This document shows, piece after piece, positions 1 to 12,344 of a stretch of 64,000 nt of DNA; the first letter of the stretch is position 1, and every line of letters starts with the position of its first letter. The translations under genes were made by a program, and so were the position numbers. Origin of the DNA: Streptococcus plurextorum DSM 22810 (GTDB taxonomy: Bacteria > Bacillota > Bacilli > Lactobacillales > Streptococcaceae); the NCBI RefSeq assembly GCF_000423745.1, contig NZ_AUIO01000008.1:27468-91467 (forward strand), given 5' to 3'. The notes below the pieces were generated by a model. That model saw only the letters and a list, made by a program, of their open reading frames with translations, ran no database searches and had not been told where the DNA came from.

Positions 1-441
1 TTTTGCAAGTAGGATATTGTTACCAATAGCAAAGACGTGGCAATGCTCTGCTTTGTTAATCAGTGAAATCGCTGCGTTAAGGCTTTTCCCGTTGTTGAGT
101 GACAAGGTGTCTTTTATAGCATCTTGTTTCACTTGGGCGATGTTTTTGGCGATGGTTAGGATATGGTCAGTAGCTGCAAAGGGGTAGTTGACATCAATAT
201 CCGTAGCATGATTAGCCAAATAGTCCCGCTCTAGGATAAGGGCGTTTTTGAGGTCGTTCCAACCTGAATAACCGAGTTTCTTAGCGATTTTAACGGTCAG
301 AGATTTGGAGGTAAAGGTAGCATTAGCAATCCCTTGGGTTGTCAGGTTTTCTAGCTCGGCACTTTCCCCTAAAAGGTAGTCAATAACCAGCTGTTCGCTG
401 GGAGAGAAGATGATGTTTTCGATTTTCTCATGTAATAGCAT
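1..441 (-). CDS. MurR/RpiR-family transcriptional regulator (partial, C-terminus off the window)
   Basis: The first 147 codons read from ATG at 441 down to base 1 with no stop, so the gene continues outside. Residues 1-75 form an RpiR-type helix-turn-helix: an early SPSEQLVIDYLL stretch, then TFTSKSLTVKIAKKLGYSGWN, the usual recognition-helix signature. The visible end (HVFAIGNNILLAK) is the start of the sugar-isomerase (SIS) domain that senses a phosphosugar. It is divergent from a beta-glucoside PTS gene and a phospho-beta-glucosidase, so it probably controls them through the two palindromes between the genes. Family assignment is firm; ligand and target are inferred. Confidence 0.85.
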   Translation of the reverse strand, partial: MLLHEKIENIIFSPSEQLVIDYLLGESAELENLTTQGIANATFTSKSLTVKIAKKLGYSGWNDLKNALILERDYLANHATDIDVNYPFAATDHILTIAKNIAQVKQDAIKDTLSLNNGKSLNAAISLINKAEHCHVFAIGNNILLAK

Positions 442-464
442 AGCTAGGCTCCTAAGTTAATTTT

Positions 465-481
465 TGTAAACGCTGTTTACA
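465..481. promoter_or_regulatory. Operator 1: palindrome TGTAAAC-GCT-GTTTACA
   Basis: A perfect inverted repeat with 7-bp arms and a 3-bp centre, in the divergent region between the RpiR regulator and the PTS gene. It has the same architecture as the site at 508-524; the centres lie 43 bp apart, about four helical turns. Likely RpiR operator (inference). Confidence 0.65.
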
Positions 482-498
482 GATTAAAGACTAAATAA

Positions 499-1986
<1,488 letters not shown>

Positions 1987-1991
1987 ACACT

Positions 1992-3457
<1,466 letters not shown>

Positions 3458-3461
3458 AGAT

Positions 3462-3490
3462 AACCTCTAGTGAAAACTAGAGGTTTTTGT
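3462..3490 (+). terminator. Rho-independent terminator after bglA
   Basis: AACCTCTAG, loop TGAAAA, CTAGAGGTT, then a T run: a 9-bp perfect stem. Confidence 0.85.
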
Positions 3491-3498
3491 GGTAAAAT
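3490..3498 (+). promoter_or_regulatory. Extended -10 for hisS (TGGTAAAAT)
   Basis: TGnTAAAAT directly after the bglA terminator and about 30 bp before hisS. No clear -35. No T-box structure was seen. Confidence 0.45.
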
Positions 3499-3529
3499 GA
3501 AGAGGATTTAGTTGTAAAGGAAGATGGAA

Positions 3530-4804
3530 ATGAAACTACAAAAACCAAAAGGAACGCAAGATATTTTGCCACAAGAGGCAGCCAAATGGCAATATGTGGA
3601 ACAAGTTGCACGTGAAACATTCAAAAAGTATAACTGCGGAGAAATCCGTACTCCGATATTTGAGCATTACGAGGTGATTTCACGCTCTGTGGGAGATACG
3701 ACGGATATTGTTACCAAAGAAATGTATGATTTTTATGACAAGGGTGACCGTCATATTACCCTTCGACCAGAAGGAACAGCACCGGTAGTTCGCTCGTTTG
3801 TGGAAAACAAGCTCTTTGCCCCAGAAGTGCAAAAGCCTGTTAAAATGTACTATATGGGGTCTATGTTCCGCTACGAACGCCCACAGGCTGGTCGCTTGCG
3901 CGAGTTTCACCAAATTGGTGCGGAGGTTTTTGGCTCAAAAAATCCAGCGACAGACGTCGAAACCATCGCCATGGCCTACCAGCTTTTCACAGAGCTAGGC
4001 ATCAAGGGCGTTACATTACATCTCAACACGCTTGGAAATCCTGAGAGCCGTAAGGCTTATCGTCAAGCTTTGATTGATTACTTGACACCGTTGCGTGAGA
4101 GTCTATCGAAAGATAGTCAGCGACGCTTAGATGAAAATCCTCTGCGCGTGCTTGATTCAAAGGAAAAAGAAGATAAAGTTGCGGTGGAAAATGCGCCGTC
4201 TATCCTTGATTATCTTGACGAAGAGAGTCAGAACTACTTTGACAGTGTCCGTGAGATGCTGGAACTCCTCAGTATTCCTTATGTCATTGATACTAACATG
4301 GTGCGTGGTCTGGACTATTATAACCACACGATTTTTGAATTTATCACGACAGTAGATAAGTCTGAGTTGACCATCTGTGCTGGCGGTCGCTATGATAGTC
4401 TAGTTGAGTATTTTGGTGGACCTGAAACGCCTGGTTTTGGTTTTGGACTTGGTATGGAGCGTCTCTTGCTTGTTTTGGAAAAGCAGGGCATCCAACTACC
4501 GATTGAGACAGATTTAGATGTTTATATCGCTGTGCTTGGAGATGAAGCCAATGCAGCAGCTTTGCAATTAGTCCAAGCGATTCGCAGACAAGGCTTTTCT
4601 GCAGAACGTGACTACCTCAATCGGAAAATTAAGGCCCAGTTCAAATCGGCAGATAATCTCAAAGCTAAAACCATTATCACCCTGGGAGAAAGCGAGATTC
4701 ACAGTGGGCAAGTCCTTTTGAAAAATAATGTCACACGCCAAGAAATCACAGCTTGTCTAGATGACTTATACACAGATTTTGAGCGCTATTTTAATGAGAT
4801 TTAA
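3530..4804 (+). CDS. hisS: Histidyl-tRNA synthetase
   Basis: 424 residues; class II aminoacyl-tRNA synthetase charging tRNA-His. Motif 2 ([16 protein letters not shown]), the histidine loops RGLDYY and CAGGRYD, and motif 3 GLGMERLL are all present, followed by the anticodon-binding domain from about residue 330. Of two ATG codons, 3530 is favoured because AAAGGAAG lies 6 nt upstream; the ATG at 3524 directly abuts it. In many streptococci hisS is next to aspS; here three envelope genes lie between. Confidence 0.97.
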   Translation: MKLQKPKGTQDILPQEAAKWQYVEQVARETFKKYNCGEIRTPIFEHYEVISRSVGDTTDIVTKEMYDFYDKGDRHITLRPEGTAPVVRSFVENKLFAPEVQKPVKMYYMGSMFRYERPQAGRLREFHQIGAEVFGSKNPATDVETIAMAYQLFTELGIKGVTLHLNTLGNPESRKAYRQALIDYLTPLRESLSKDSQRRLDENPLRVLDSKEKEDKVAVENAPSILDYLDEESQNYFDSVREMLELLSIPYVIDTNMVRGLDYYNHTIFEFITTVDKSELTICAGGRYDSLVEYFGGPETPGFGFGLGMERLLLVLEKQGIQLPIETDLDVYIAVLGDEANAAALQLVQAIRRQGFSAERDYLNRKIKAQFKSADNLKAKTIITLGESEIHSGQVLLKNNVTRQEITACLDDLYTDFERYFNEI

Positions 4805-4832
4805 GAAAAGAGCCTAGGCTCTTTTCTTATTT
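4803..4832 (+). terminator. Terminator after hisS
   Basis: A 26-bp continuous palindrome (AAGAAAAGAGCC + TA + its complement) that overlaps the hisS stop codon and ends in TTTTCTTATTT. Confidence 0.85.
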
Positions 4833-4848
4833 CCAAATGCTTAAAATT

Positions 4849-4857
4849 TGATATAAT
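4849..4857 (+). promoter_or_regulatory. Extended -10 promoter TGATATAAT
   Basis: Perfect TATAAT with upstream TG, 28 bp before the phosphatase start; no strong -35. Confidence 0.65.
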
Positions 4858-4884
4858 AGAAGGGCAGATAGTGAGGTCTTGAGA

Positions 4885-5325
4885 ATGAAAAAAGTTTGTT
4901 TTGTGTGTCTTGGGAATATTTGTCGTAGTCCAATGGCTGAGTTTGTCATGAAGGATATTGCTAAAGGAAGCCAACTTCTTATCGACAGTAAGGCGACTTC
5001 TAATTGGGAGCATGGGAATCCGATTCATGGTGGGACACAGAAAATTCTCACCAAATATGCTGTGCCATTTGATACCACGAAAAGCTCCCAGCAATTTAAA
5101 GCGAGGGACTTTGCCTATTACGACTATGTCATTGGTATGGATGCTCAAAATGTCCGGGACCTGAAAGCCTTGTCGGCGGGGCGTTACGATGATAAAATTG
5201 CCCTTTTTTGTGACGGAGGCGTCCCAGATCCGTGGTATACTGGTGATTTTGAAGAGACTTATACTCTCGTTAAAAGTGGTTGTCAGACTTGGCTGGAGGT
5301 AATAAATGGAGAACAAAATAGTTGA
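4885..5325 (+). CDS. Low molecular weight protein-tyrosine phosphatase
   Basis: 146 residues. The P-loop CLGNICRS (C8 to R14, CX5R) at the N-terminus and the general-acid DPW motif near residue 112 (VPDPWYTGDF) define the family. It dephosphorylates tyrosine phosphate in the cytoplasm. The ATG at 4885 is chosen over TTG at 4879 because GTGAGG is properly spaced. The gene overlaps the next one by 20 nt. The three-gene operon phosphatase / MORN membrane protein / O-acetyltransferase hints at a role in envelope regulation, but its substrates cannot be read from sequence. Confidence 0.9.
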   Translation: MKKVCFVCLGNICRSPMAEFVMKDIAKGSQLLIDSKATSNWEHGNPIHGGTQKILTKYAVPFDTTKSSQQFKARDFAYYDYVIGMDAQNVRDLKALSAGRYDDKIALFCDGGVPDPWYTGDFEETYTLVKSGCQTWLEVINGEQNS

Positions 5326-5722
5326 TCAAGTGCTCTCAAAACTAAAATCATTTGATTGGAGCCGTCGTAAAATAGAATTGATTTCTGCAGTGGTCATTGT
5401 CCTTTTGGGGTTGGTTGTTTTGACTGTTCCTGTTAAAAGCCAAGGGACTCTAACCTTTAATAAGGGGAAAATTACCTATACAGGAGAGATTGTAAACTAC
5501 CGTATGACGGGAACCGGGAAGTTAGTCTATGAAAATGGAGACGTTTATGAAGGTGGTTTTGATCGTGGAGTCTTTGAGGGGAAAGGAAAGTTCACATCAC
5601 ATCAAGGATGGACCTATGAAGGGCATTTCTCTAAAGGTTTGGCTGATGGTGAAGGGACTTTGACCACAAAGGCAAAGAAGGTTTATAAAGGGACATTTAA
5701 ACAGGGGATATATCAGCAATGA
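5306..5722 (+). CDS. MORN-repeat membrane protein
   Basis: 138 residues. A basic N-terminus, one membrane helix at about residues 23-43 (a V/I/L-rich stretch), then four MORN-like repeats such as YEGGFDRGVFEGKGKF and YEGHFSKGLADGEGTL. The repeats are probably extracellular and may bind lipid or polysaccharide surfaces. RBS GGAGG lies in the upstream gene, and the last bases overlap the acyltransferase start by ATGA, so the three genes are translationally coupled. Function is unknown; a partner role for the acyltransferase is an inference from the coupling. Confidence 0.8.
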   Translation: MENKIVDQVLSKLKSFDWSRRKIELISAVVIVLLGLVVLTVPVKSQGTLTFNKGKITYTGEIVNYRMTGTGKLVYENGDVYEGGFDRGVFEGKGKFTSHQGWTYEGHFSKGLADGEGTLTTKAKKVYKGTFKQGIYQQ

Positions 5723-7494
5723 GAATAAAATGGTTTTCCGTAGTCAGGGTAACAGGGCTGTTACTTGTTTTACTCTATCATTATTTTAAAACGCTATTTC
5801 CCGGTGGTTTTATCGGTGTTGATATCTTTTTTACGTTTTCTGGCTACCTGATAACGGCACTTCTTTTGGATGAATTTTCACGTAGTGGCAAAGTGGATTA
5901 TAAATCGTTCTTGCGCCGTCGTTTTTATCGCATCGTGCCTCCTTTGGTGTTGATGGTATTAGTAGTGATGCCGTTTACTTTTTTTGTGAAAAGGGACTTT
6001 GTAGCTGATATTGGTCGTCAAATTGCGACAACCTTGGGATTCACAACGAATGTTTATGAGATATGGATAGGGGCTAATTATGAGAATCAATTTATCCCTC
6101 ATCTCTTTTTGCACACTTGGAGTTTAGCGGTTGAGGTGCATTTCTACGTTTTGTGGGGGTTGGTGGTTTGGCTGATTTCACGGCGGATGAAGCGTTCTGC
6201 GCAGCTCAGAGGGATTCTCTTTTTGACGTCGGGAGCTTTTTTTATCATCAGCTACTTGACGATGTTTGTCGGTGCTTTTCTAACGACTAATGTGTCCAAT
6301 CTTTATTTTTCAAGTTTAGCGCATGCTTTTCCTTTCTTTGCAGGGAGCTTTTTGGCGACTATAACAGGGATTTCAGATATTCCTAAAAATTTCCAACGGC
6401 AGATAGCTAATAGACCACTGAAGCATCTTTTTATTGCTTTAGGGATTAGCTCTGCGATGCTTTTGCTCTTAAGCTTGTTCCTAGACTATAATCATATGTT
6501 CACTTATCTTCTAGGATTTTTAGCTGCGAGTGCCTGTGCTTGTGTGATGATTTATTGCACACGTATACTGCATGACAAATGGCAAGGTTGGGATGAGCCA
6601 AAAGCTCTGACCTTCTTGTCTGATACGAGCTACGGTGTTTACCTGTTTCACTGGCCTTTTTATGTCATTTTTAGCCAGTTTATGCCTTTAGGGTTTACCG
6701 TCTTTTTTACAACAGTATTTTCACTGGTTTTTGCAAGTCTCTCTTACTATGTTATTGAGCCGATTCTAATCGGTAAAGAACCAAGTATTTTAGGGGTGAA
6801 CTTGGACTGGAGGGCCTATAAGAAGCCTCTTGTTGTGACATTGACGGGATTGGTACTTGTCACTCTAGGCATTACCTTATTTGCTCCTAAGGTCGGCTCT
6901 TTTGAGACTAATCTTATCGGAGATCGTTTGACTCAAGCCAATACCAATTTAAGCCGTACACACACCTTGGCGGCTGGAGATGCAACTGCTATTAGTGATA
7001 TTGTGATTATTGGAGACTCTGTGACGCTACGAGCTAATGATGCTCTGGTAGCCGCTCTTCCAGAAGCTCAGATTGACTCAGAAGTCAGTCGTAATTTCGA
7101 CCTTGCCTATGATGTTTTTAAGAATCAAGTAGATAATGGCTCGTTAGCTAAGACGGTAGTTATTGCTGTTGGTGTCAATTCTCTCTATAACTATAAGGAA
7201 GATATCGACCAGTTTGTAGAGGCTCTGCCAGAAGGACACCGACTGGTTCTTGTGACGCCTTATAATTCGAAGGATGGACGTGTCTTAGAGGTTCACAATT
7301 ATGAATTATCATTAGAGGAAAAATACAGTTATGTGACTGTTGCGGACTGGTATCAGGCTGCTCTTGACAATCCAAAGATTTGGAATGGATCAGATGGCGT
7401 GCATTTCTCAGATGCTACCACAGATGGTGCCAAGTTATATGCTCAAACAATCGAAAAAGCTATTGAAGCAGCAGCTAAAAAAGCAGCAAAATAG
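5719..7494 (+). CDS. OatA-type peptidoglycan/glycan O-acetyltransferase (acyltransferase-3 + SGNH)
   Basis: 591 residues. Residues 1-380 form an acyltransferase-3 membrane domain: the early YHYFKTLFPGGFIGVDIFF segment followed by about ten hydrophobic helices, with an RRRFYRI loop. An extracellular SGNH esterase domain follows, with GDSV (S434) and the DxxH pair in SDGVHFS (D559, H562). This is the architecture of OatA/Adr, which O-acetylates N-acetylmuramic acid and confers lysozyme resistance. Another cell-surface glycan as acceptor cannot be excluded. It is the last gene of the operon. Confidence 0.85.
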   Translation: MRIKWFSVVRVTGLLLVLLYHYFKTLFPGGFIGVDIFFTFSGYLITALLLDEFSRSGKVDYKSFLRRRFYRIVPPLVLMVLVVMPFTFFVKRDFVADIGRQIATTLGFTTNVYEIWIGANYENQFIPHLFLHTWSLAVEVHFYVLWGLVVWLISRRMKRSAQLRGILFLTSGAFFIISYLTMFVGAFLTTNVSNLYFSSLAHAFPFFAGSFLATITGISDIPKNFQRQIANRPLKHLFIALGISSAMLLLLSLFLDYNHMFTYLLGFLAASACACVMIYCTRILHDKWQGWDEPKALTFLSDTSYGVYLFHWPFYVIFSQFMPLGFTVFFTTVFSLVFASLSYYVIEPILIGKEPSILGVNLDWRAYKKPLVVTLTGLVLVTLGITLFAPKVGSFETNLIGDRLTQANTNLSRTHTLAAGDATAISDIVIIGDSVTLRANDALVAALPEAQIDSEVSRNFDLAYDVFKNQVDNGSLAKTVVIAVGVNSLYNYKEDIDQFVEALPEGHRLVLVTPYNSKDGRVLEVHNYELSLEEKYSYVTVADWYQAALDNPKIWNGSDGVHFSDATTDGAKLYAQTIEKAIEAAAKKAAK

Positions 7495-7575
7495 CAAGCC
7501 TGTGTGAGTTTACTCTGCCATTTAACAAAAATCAAAAAAACTCTGCTCATGAGGGTGGGGTTTTTGTGTGCTTTC

Positions 7576-7584
7576 TGCTATAAT
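7576..7584 (+). promoter_or_regulatory. Extended -10 promoter of aspS (TGCTATAAT)
   Basis: Perfect TGnTATAAT 34 bp before the aspS start. Confidence 0.7.
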
Positions 7585-7618
7585 GGAGAGGAATAACATT
7601 TGAGTAAGGAAGAGAATT

Positions 7619-9370
7619 ATGACAAAACGTTCTATGTATGCTGGTCGCGTGCGCGCAGAGCACATCGGTCAGGAAATCACCCTTAAAGGATGGGTGGGTC
7701 GTCGTCGCGACTTAGGTGGATTGATTTTTATTGATTTACGTGACCGTGAGGGAATCATTCAGTTGGTGATCAATCCTGAGGAAGTTTCTAGCGACCTGAT
7801 GACGGTTGCAGAAAGCCTGCGTAATGAGTATGTTATCGAAGTGACAGGTCTTGTGGTTGCGCGTGAGCAGGCAAACGATCATTTGCCGACAGGAGCTGTT
7901 GAGCTAAAGGTGACTCGCTTAACAATCCTTAACCAGGCAAAAACGACACCTTTTGAAATTAAGGATGGTGTTGAAGTATCTGACGACAACCGTCTCAAGT
8001 ACCGTTACTTGGATCTGCGTCGCCCAGAAATGCTTGAAAACTTTAAGTTGCGAGCTCGTGTGACACACTCTATCCGAAACTATCTTGATGGTCTTGAGTT
8101 TATTGATGTGGAAACACCTATGTTGACCAAGTCAACACCAGAAGGTGCGCGTGATTACTTGGTGCCATCACGTGTCAATCAAGGGCATTTCTATGCCTTG
8201 CCACAAAGCCCTCAGATCACTAAGCAGCTTCTTATGAATGCTGGTTTTGACCGCTATTATCAAATTGTCAAATGCTTCCGCGATGAAGACTTACGTGGAG
8301 ACCGTCAACCGGAGTTTACACAGGTCGACTTAGAGACGTCTTACCTCAATGAGCAGGAAATCCAAGATATTGTTGAGGGCATGATTGCTAAAGTGATGAA
8401 AGATACCAAAGGTATTGAGGTCACTTTGCCATTTCCACGCATGAGCTATGACGTTGCCATGAACAGCTATGGTTCGGATAAGCCGGACACTCGTTTTGAC
8501 ATGTTGTTACAAGACTTGACAGAGCTGGTTAAGGGTGTTGATTTCAAAGTCTTCTCAGAAGCTGAAAGCGTCAAGGCTATCGTTGTGAAGGGCAATGCAG
8601 ACCGCTACTCGCGTAAAGATATTGACAAGTTGACAGAGTTTGCTAAGCAGTTTGGCGCTAAAGGTCTTGCTTGGGTCAAAATGGCCGAAGGAAGCCTGGC
8701 AGGTCCAGTTGCTAAGTTCTTGACAGTCATTGAAGATAAGTTGACAGCACATTTACAGCTGGAAGAAAATGACATGGTGCTCTTCGTGGCAGATAGCCTA
8801 GAAGTGGCTAATAACACTTTAGGTGCTTTGCGTAGCCGTATCGCCAAAGAGCTTGACATGATTGACAACGCTAAGTTTAATTTCTTATGGGTGGTTGATT
8901 GGCCAATGTTTGAGTGGTCTGAGGAAGAGGGCCGCTACATGTCTGCTCATCATCCTTTTACCCTACCGACAGAAGCGTCAGCTCATGAGCTTGAAGGCAA
9001 TCTTGCAGATGTACGCGCGGTTGCCTATGACATCGTTCTCAATGGTTATGAACTTGGTGGTGGAAGTCTTCGTATCTACAAACGCGATATGCAAGAGCGC
9101 ATGTTTAAAGCTCTTGGCTTTACTGCAGAGGAAGCAAGTGAGCAATTTGGTTTCTTGCTTGAGGCTATGGACTTTGGCTTCCCGCCGCACGGTGGTTTAG
9201 CTATTGGTTTGGACCGCTTTGTCATGATTTTAGCTGGTAAGGATAATATCCGCGAAGTGATTGCCTTCCCTAAAAACAATAAAGCAACTGATCCAATGAC
9301 TCAGGCACCAAGTGTAGTCGCAGATAAACAACTGGAAGAATTGGCTCTTCTTGTAAAGGAACATGATTAA
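7619..9370 (+). CDS. aspS: Aspartyl-tRNA synthetase
   Basis: 583 residues, bacterial-type AspRS. The N-terminal OB anticodon-binding domain ([20 protein letters not shown]) is followed by class II motif 2 ([14 protein letters not shown]), the bacterial GAD insertion (about residues 285-410) and motif 3 (GLAIGLDRF). It attaches aspartate to tRNA-Asp. The RBS AAGGAAGAG is well placed. Its stop overlaps the start of the first YitT-family gene by 8 nt, so expression of the two is coupled. Confidence 0.97.
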   Translation: MTKRSMYAGRVRAEHIGQEITLKGWVGRRRDLGGLIFIDLRDREGIIQLVINPEEVSSDLMTVAESLRNEYVIEVTGLVVAREQANDHLPTGAVELKVTRLTILNQAKTTPFEIKDGVEVSDDNRLKYRYLDLRRPEMLENFKLRARVTHSIRNYLDGLEFIDVETPMLTKSTPEGARDYLVPSRVNQGHFYALPQSPQITKQLLMNAGFDRYYQIVKCFRDEDLRGDRQPEFTQVDLETSYLNEQEIQDIVEGMIAKVMKDTKGIEVTLPFPRMSYDVAMNSYGSDKPDTRFDMLLQDLTELVKGVDFKVFSEAESVKAIVVKGNADRYSRKDIDKLTEFAKQFGAKGLAWVKMAEGSLAGPVAKFLTVIEDKLTAHLQLEENDMVLFVADSLEVANNTLGALRSRIAKELDMIDNAKFNFLWVVDWPMFEWSEEEGRYMSAHHPFTLPTEASAHELEGNLADVRAVAYDIVLNGYELGGGSLRIYKRDMQERMFKALGFTAEEASEQFGFLLEAMDFGFPPHGGLAIGLDRFVMILAGKDNIREVIAFPKNNKATDPMTQAPSVVADKQLEELALLVKEHD

Positions 9371-10304
9371 AAAAACAACCTTTTGGAAAAAATTGAAATT
9401 TTTTGTGCGTCGTTGGGCTAAGAGGTTAGGTCTCTGGCAGGCGCTCAGAAGCATATCAAGAGAGAAGTACGATGAGCGCATCTCGGCTTCTCTTTTGTAT
9501 GGGCTTTTATCAGCGATTGCTGTTAATTGGTTTTTTGAACCAGGCCATGTTTATTCGAGTGGGGTGACAGGGTTATCACAGGTAATTTCTGCTATAAGTT
9601 TGCGCAGCTTTGGTTTCCAAATTCCTGTTGCGGTAGCTTTTTACGCGATAAATCTTCCCTTGCTGATATTAGCATGGAAACAAATTGGGCATAAATTTAC
9701 CATCTTTACTTTCATCACGGTAACAATGAGTTCGGTCTTTATCCAGTTTGTTCCGGAAATCAGTTTGACACCAGATCCCTTAATCAATGCGGTTTTTGGC
9801 GGCTTAGTCATGGGGATAGGAATTGGTTATGGACTCAAGTCAAGGATTTCTAGTGGTGGCACAGATATTGTCAGTTTAACCATACGTAAAAAAACAGGGC
9901 GAGATGTTGGTAATATTTCGCTAGTGGTGAATGGTATTATCATGCTGTTTGCAGGGGCTCTTTTTGGTTGGCAATACGCCCTTTATTCCATGATCACCAT
10001 CTTTGTTTCAAGTCGCGTCACAAATGCTATCTATACCAAGCAAAAGAAGATGCAAGCGATGATTATTACGAGTTGTCCAGAAAAGGTCATCAAGATGATT
10101 CATAAGCGGTTGCATCGTGGGGTGACTTCTATCAATGATGCGGAAGGGACCTATAATCATGAGAAAAAAGCGGTGCTTTTGACGGTTATTACACGAGCAG
10201 AATTTTACGAATTTAAATACTACATGCAAAAAACAGATCCTAATGCCTTTGTCTCAATTTCTGAGAATGTGCAGATTATCGGACGCTTTGCAGATTTTGA
10301 CTAA
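9363..10304 (+). CDS. YitT-family membrane protein (DUF161 + DUF2179), copy 1
   Basis: 313 residues with an extra basic N-terminal extension of about 40 residues that the two downstream paralogues lack. It has five or six predicted membrane helices (about residues 45-215) and a cytosolic DUF2179 domain after that ([19 protein letters not shown], then a [11 protein letters not shown] end). The glycine-rich [10 protein letters not shown] loop is the family hallmark. The start lies inside the end of aspS. Transport substrate unknown. It is first in a head-to-tail set of three paralogues. Confidence 0.85.
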   Translation: MIKKTTFWKKLKFFVRRWAKRLGLWQALRSISREKYDERISASLLYGLLSAIAVNWFFEPGHVYSSGVTGLSQVISAISLRSFGFQIPVAVAFYAINLPLLILAWKQIGHKFTIFTFITVTMSSVFIQFVPEISLTPDPLINAVFGGLVMGIGIGYGLKSRISSGGTDIVSLTIRKKTGRDVGNISLVVNGIIMLFAGALFGWQYALYSMITIFVSSRVTNAIYTKQKKMQAMIITSCPEKVIKMIHKRLHRGVTSINDAEGTYNHEKKAVLLTVITRAEFYEFKYYMQKTDPNAFVSISENVQIIGRFADFD

Positions 10305-10329
10305 GGATTATGTAGGTTAAGGAGATCAG

Positions 10330-11205
10330 ATGACTTCACAGCACTCACATGTCAAAAATGTTTGCTTCATTATTATGGGGGCGGCGATCTACGCTTTTGG
10401 TTTTGTCTACTTTAACCTTCCCAACAATATTGCAGCCGGTGGGCTTGCCGGTCTAACAATGGTTTTTCATGCTTTATTTGGTATTGATCCGACCTATACA
10501 GGTTATCTCATCAACCTCCCTTTAATCTTTTTAGGAGCCTATCTTTTTGGTCGAAAAAGCATGGCCTATACCTTGCTAGGTATTTTTTCCATGTATGGGT
10601 TCGTTTGGCTCTTTCAACGCCTGCCAATGGTTATTGATTTGCGCCAAGATGCTTTGGTGGTTTCTCTTTTTGCGGGGATAATTGCAGGGCTTGGAGGCGG
10701 TTTAGTCTTTCGCTATGGTGGGACTATTGGTGGCTCAGATATTATCGCCCGTGTGCTTGAAAAGCAAACAGGGATTCAGCTCAATCAAGTCTTGCTGGCT
10801 ATTGATGTCTTTGTTATGACTGTTTCACTCACTTATATCAATCTTAATCAAATGATGTATGCCTTGATTGCGAGTTTCATGTATAGTCAGGTGGTCAAAT
10901 TGGTGGAAAATGGTGGCTACGCCCTTCGAGGCTTGTTTATTATCAGTGAGCAGCATGAGGACATTGCCAATCATATCATGACAAATTTAGGGCGAGGGGT
11001 CACCTATTTTAGAGCCGGTGGTGCTTACACGAAGTCGGATAAGCAAGTGCTTTACGTGGCTCTTAATCCTATGGAGACGAGAGAGTTAAAAACCTACTTG
11101 TCAGAAATTGATCCAGGTGCCTTTGTAGCTATTTCTAGTGTTGATGAGATTGTCAGTCCAGAGTTTGTTGTTAGTAAGAGTAAATACCGAAATCGTGGAA
11201 GGTAA
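10330..11205 (+). CDS. YitT-family membrane protein, copy 2
   Basis: 291 residues. DUF161 membrane domain (residues 10-190) with the conserved RYGGTIGGSDIIAR loop, then DUF2179 (RGVTYFRAGGAYTKSDKQVLYV). RBS TAAGGAG is 5-6 nt before ATG. Closer to copy 3 than to copy 1 by eye. Same strand and 25 bp after copy 1, so probably one transcript from aspS onwards. Function unknown. Confidence 0.85.
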   Translation: MTSQHSHVKNVCFIIMGAAIYAFGFVYFNLPNNIAAGGLAGLTMVFHALFGIDPTYTGYLINLPLIFLGAYLFGRKSMAYTLLGIFSMYGFVWLFQRLPMVIDLRQDALVVSLFAGIIAGLGGGLVFRYGGTIGGSDIIARVLEKQTGIQLNQVLLAIDVFVMTVSLTYINLNQMMYALIASFMYSQVVKLVENGGYALRGLFIISEQHEDIANHIMTNLGRGVTYFRAGGAYTKSDKQVLYVALNPMETRELKTYLSEIDPGAFVAISSVDEIVSPEFVVSKSKYRNRGR

Positions 11206-11223
11206 GGGATAAGGAGAGTGTCT

Positions 11224-12099
11224 ATGCATCAACATGATATAAAAATTACCCCTCGAGTGCTTATTTTAGTGGCGATTGGGGTAGCAACGTATACGTTTGG
11301 TTTTGTTAATTTTAATATGGCAAACCATCTCGCTGAAGGTGGCGTAGCCGGGATTACTTTAATTATTCATGCTTTGACTGGAATAAGCCCTGCCTATACG
11401 AGCCTTTTCATCAATATTCCTCTCTTTATTTTAGGGGCTAGGGTTTTTGGGAAAAAAGCCTTGCTGTTAACCATCTATGGAACAGTGTTGATGTCGATTT
11501 TTATTGATATTTGGATGCGCATCCCTGTGACATTAGATTTAAATGGTGATTTTCTGATTGCAGCCCTTTTGTCAGGTATTTTTGCAGGTCTAGGAAGTGG
11601 TCTTGTTTTTCGCTATGGCGCAACTACTGGCGGAACAGACATTGTGGGGCGTCTTATCGAGGAGAAAACAGGTCGGCAGTTGGGGCAAACGCTACTCATC
11701 ATTGATGCCATTGTTTTGTTAGCTTCCCTGACTTATATTGATGTCCGACACATGATGTATACCTTGATAGCTAGTTTTGTGTATAGCCAGGTATTGACCA
11801 TGGTTCAAAATGGGGGATATACCGTCCGCGGGATGATTATCGTTACGAAAGAATCGGAGAAAGTGGCTAGCCATATTCTTAGGGATATCAATCGTGGAGT
11901 GACCTATTTGAAAGGTGAGGGAGCCTACTCGGGTCATCAACATAATGTTCTCTACGTTGTTTTGAATCCAAACGAAGTCATGGAAGTCAAGCGAATCGTC
12001 GCTGATATTGATAAAGACGCCTTTGTGTCTATTATCAATGTGGATGAGGTTGTTAGTTCAGACTTCATTATCCGACGCAAGAAATACGATAAAGCTTGA
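11224..12099 (+). CDS. YitT-family membrane protein, copy 3
   Basis: 291 residues if started at ATG 11224, where AAGGAG is 7 nt upstream; the GTG at 11218 is too close to it. Same domain plan as copy 2, with RYGATTGGTDIVGR in the membrane loop and RGVTYLKGEGAYSGHQ in the DUF2179 domain. Third tandem paralogue; the triplication suggests the family forms hetero-oligomers or has diversified substrates, which is speculation. Confidence 0.85.
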   Translation: MHQHDIKITPRVLILVAIGVATYTFGFVNFNMANHLAEGGVAGITLIIHALTGISPAYTSLFINIPLFILGARVFGKKALLLTIYGTVLMSIFIDIWMRIPVTLDLNGDFLIAALLSGIFAGLGSGLVFRYGATTGGTDIVGRLIEEKTGRQLGQTLLIIDAIVLLASLTYIDVRHMMYTLIASFVYSQVLTMVQNGGYTVRGMIIVTKESEKVASHILRDINRGVTYLKGEGAYSGHQHNVLYVVLNPNEVMEVKRIVADIDKDAFVSIINVDEVVSSDFIIRRKKYDKA

Positions 12100-12247
12100 T
12101 TTTATTAACTTAGCGTGTTAGACTAAAGAAAATTAAAGTGAGGTTGCAATAAAGTCATGATTAACAATTAAGAACTCATTGTCAGCTCAACTCTTGTAGA
12201 ACCGATGGTCAAACAAGGGGAGAGTGTGTCTTGAGGGAGTTGTTAGC

Positions 12248-12304
12248 ATGGCTTTTTGCGTGTCCAAAAATAATCAGTCAATTGATCATAACTATTATGG
12301 CTGA
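12248..12304 (+). CDS. Putative leader peptide of the ABC-F gene (18 aa)
   Basis: An 18-codon ORF, MAFCVSKNNQSIDHNYYG, with GAGGGAG 8 nt upstream of its ATG, ending 40 nt before the ABC-F start. Short upstream ORFs of this kind control antibiotic-resistance ABC-F genes by ribosome stalling. The downstream ribosome binding site lies in a hairpin, as expected for translational attenuation. Sequence supports the ORF and hairpin; the regulatory role is inference. Confidence 0.5.
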   Translation: MAFCVSKNNQSIDHNYYG

Positions 12305-12316
12305 TAAAAAGCCATT

Positions 12317-12338
12317 CCCTCTTCTAACAAAGAAGGAG
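12317..12338 (+). promoter_or_regulatory. Hairpin sequestering the ABC-F ribosome binding site
   Basis: CCCTCTTCT (12317-12325), loop AACAA, AGAAGGAG (12331-12338). The AAGGAG Shine-Dalgarno of the gene at 12345 is paired within the stem, with one bulge. Confidence 0.5.
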
Positions 12339-12344
12339 AATCAT

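Noticed and set aside
7533..7567. Possible terminator between the acyltransferase gene and aspS
   Set aside because: AAAACTC and GGGGTTTT can pair only imperfectly; not convincing enough to list.
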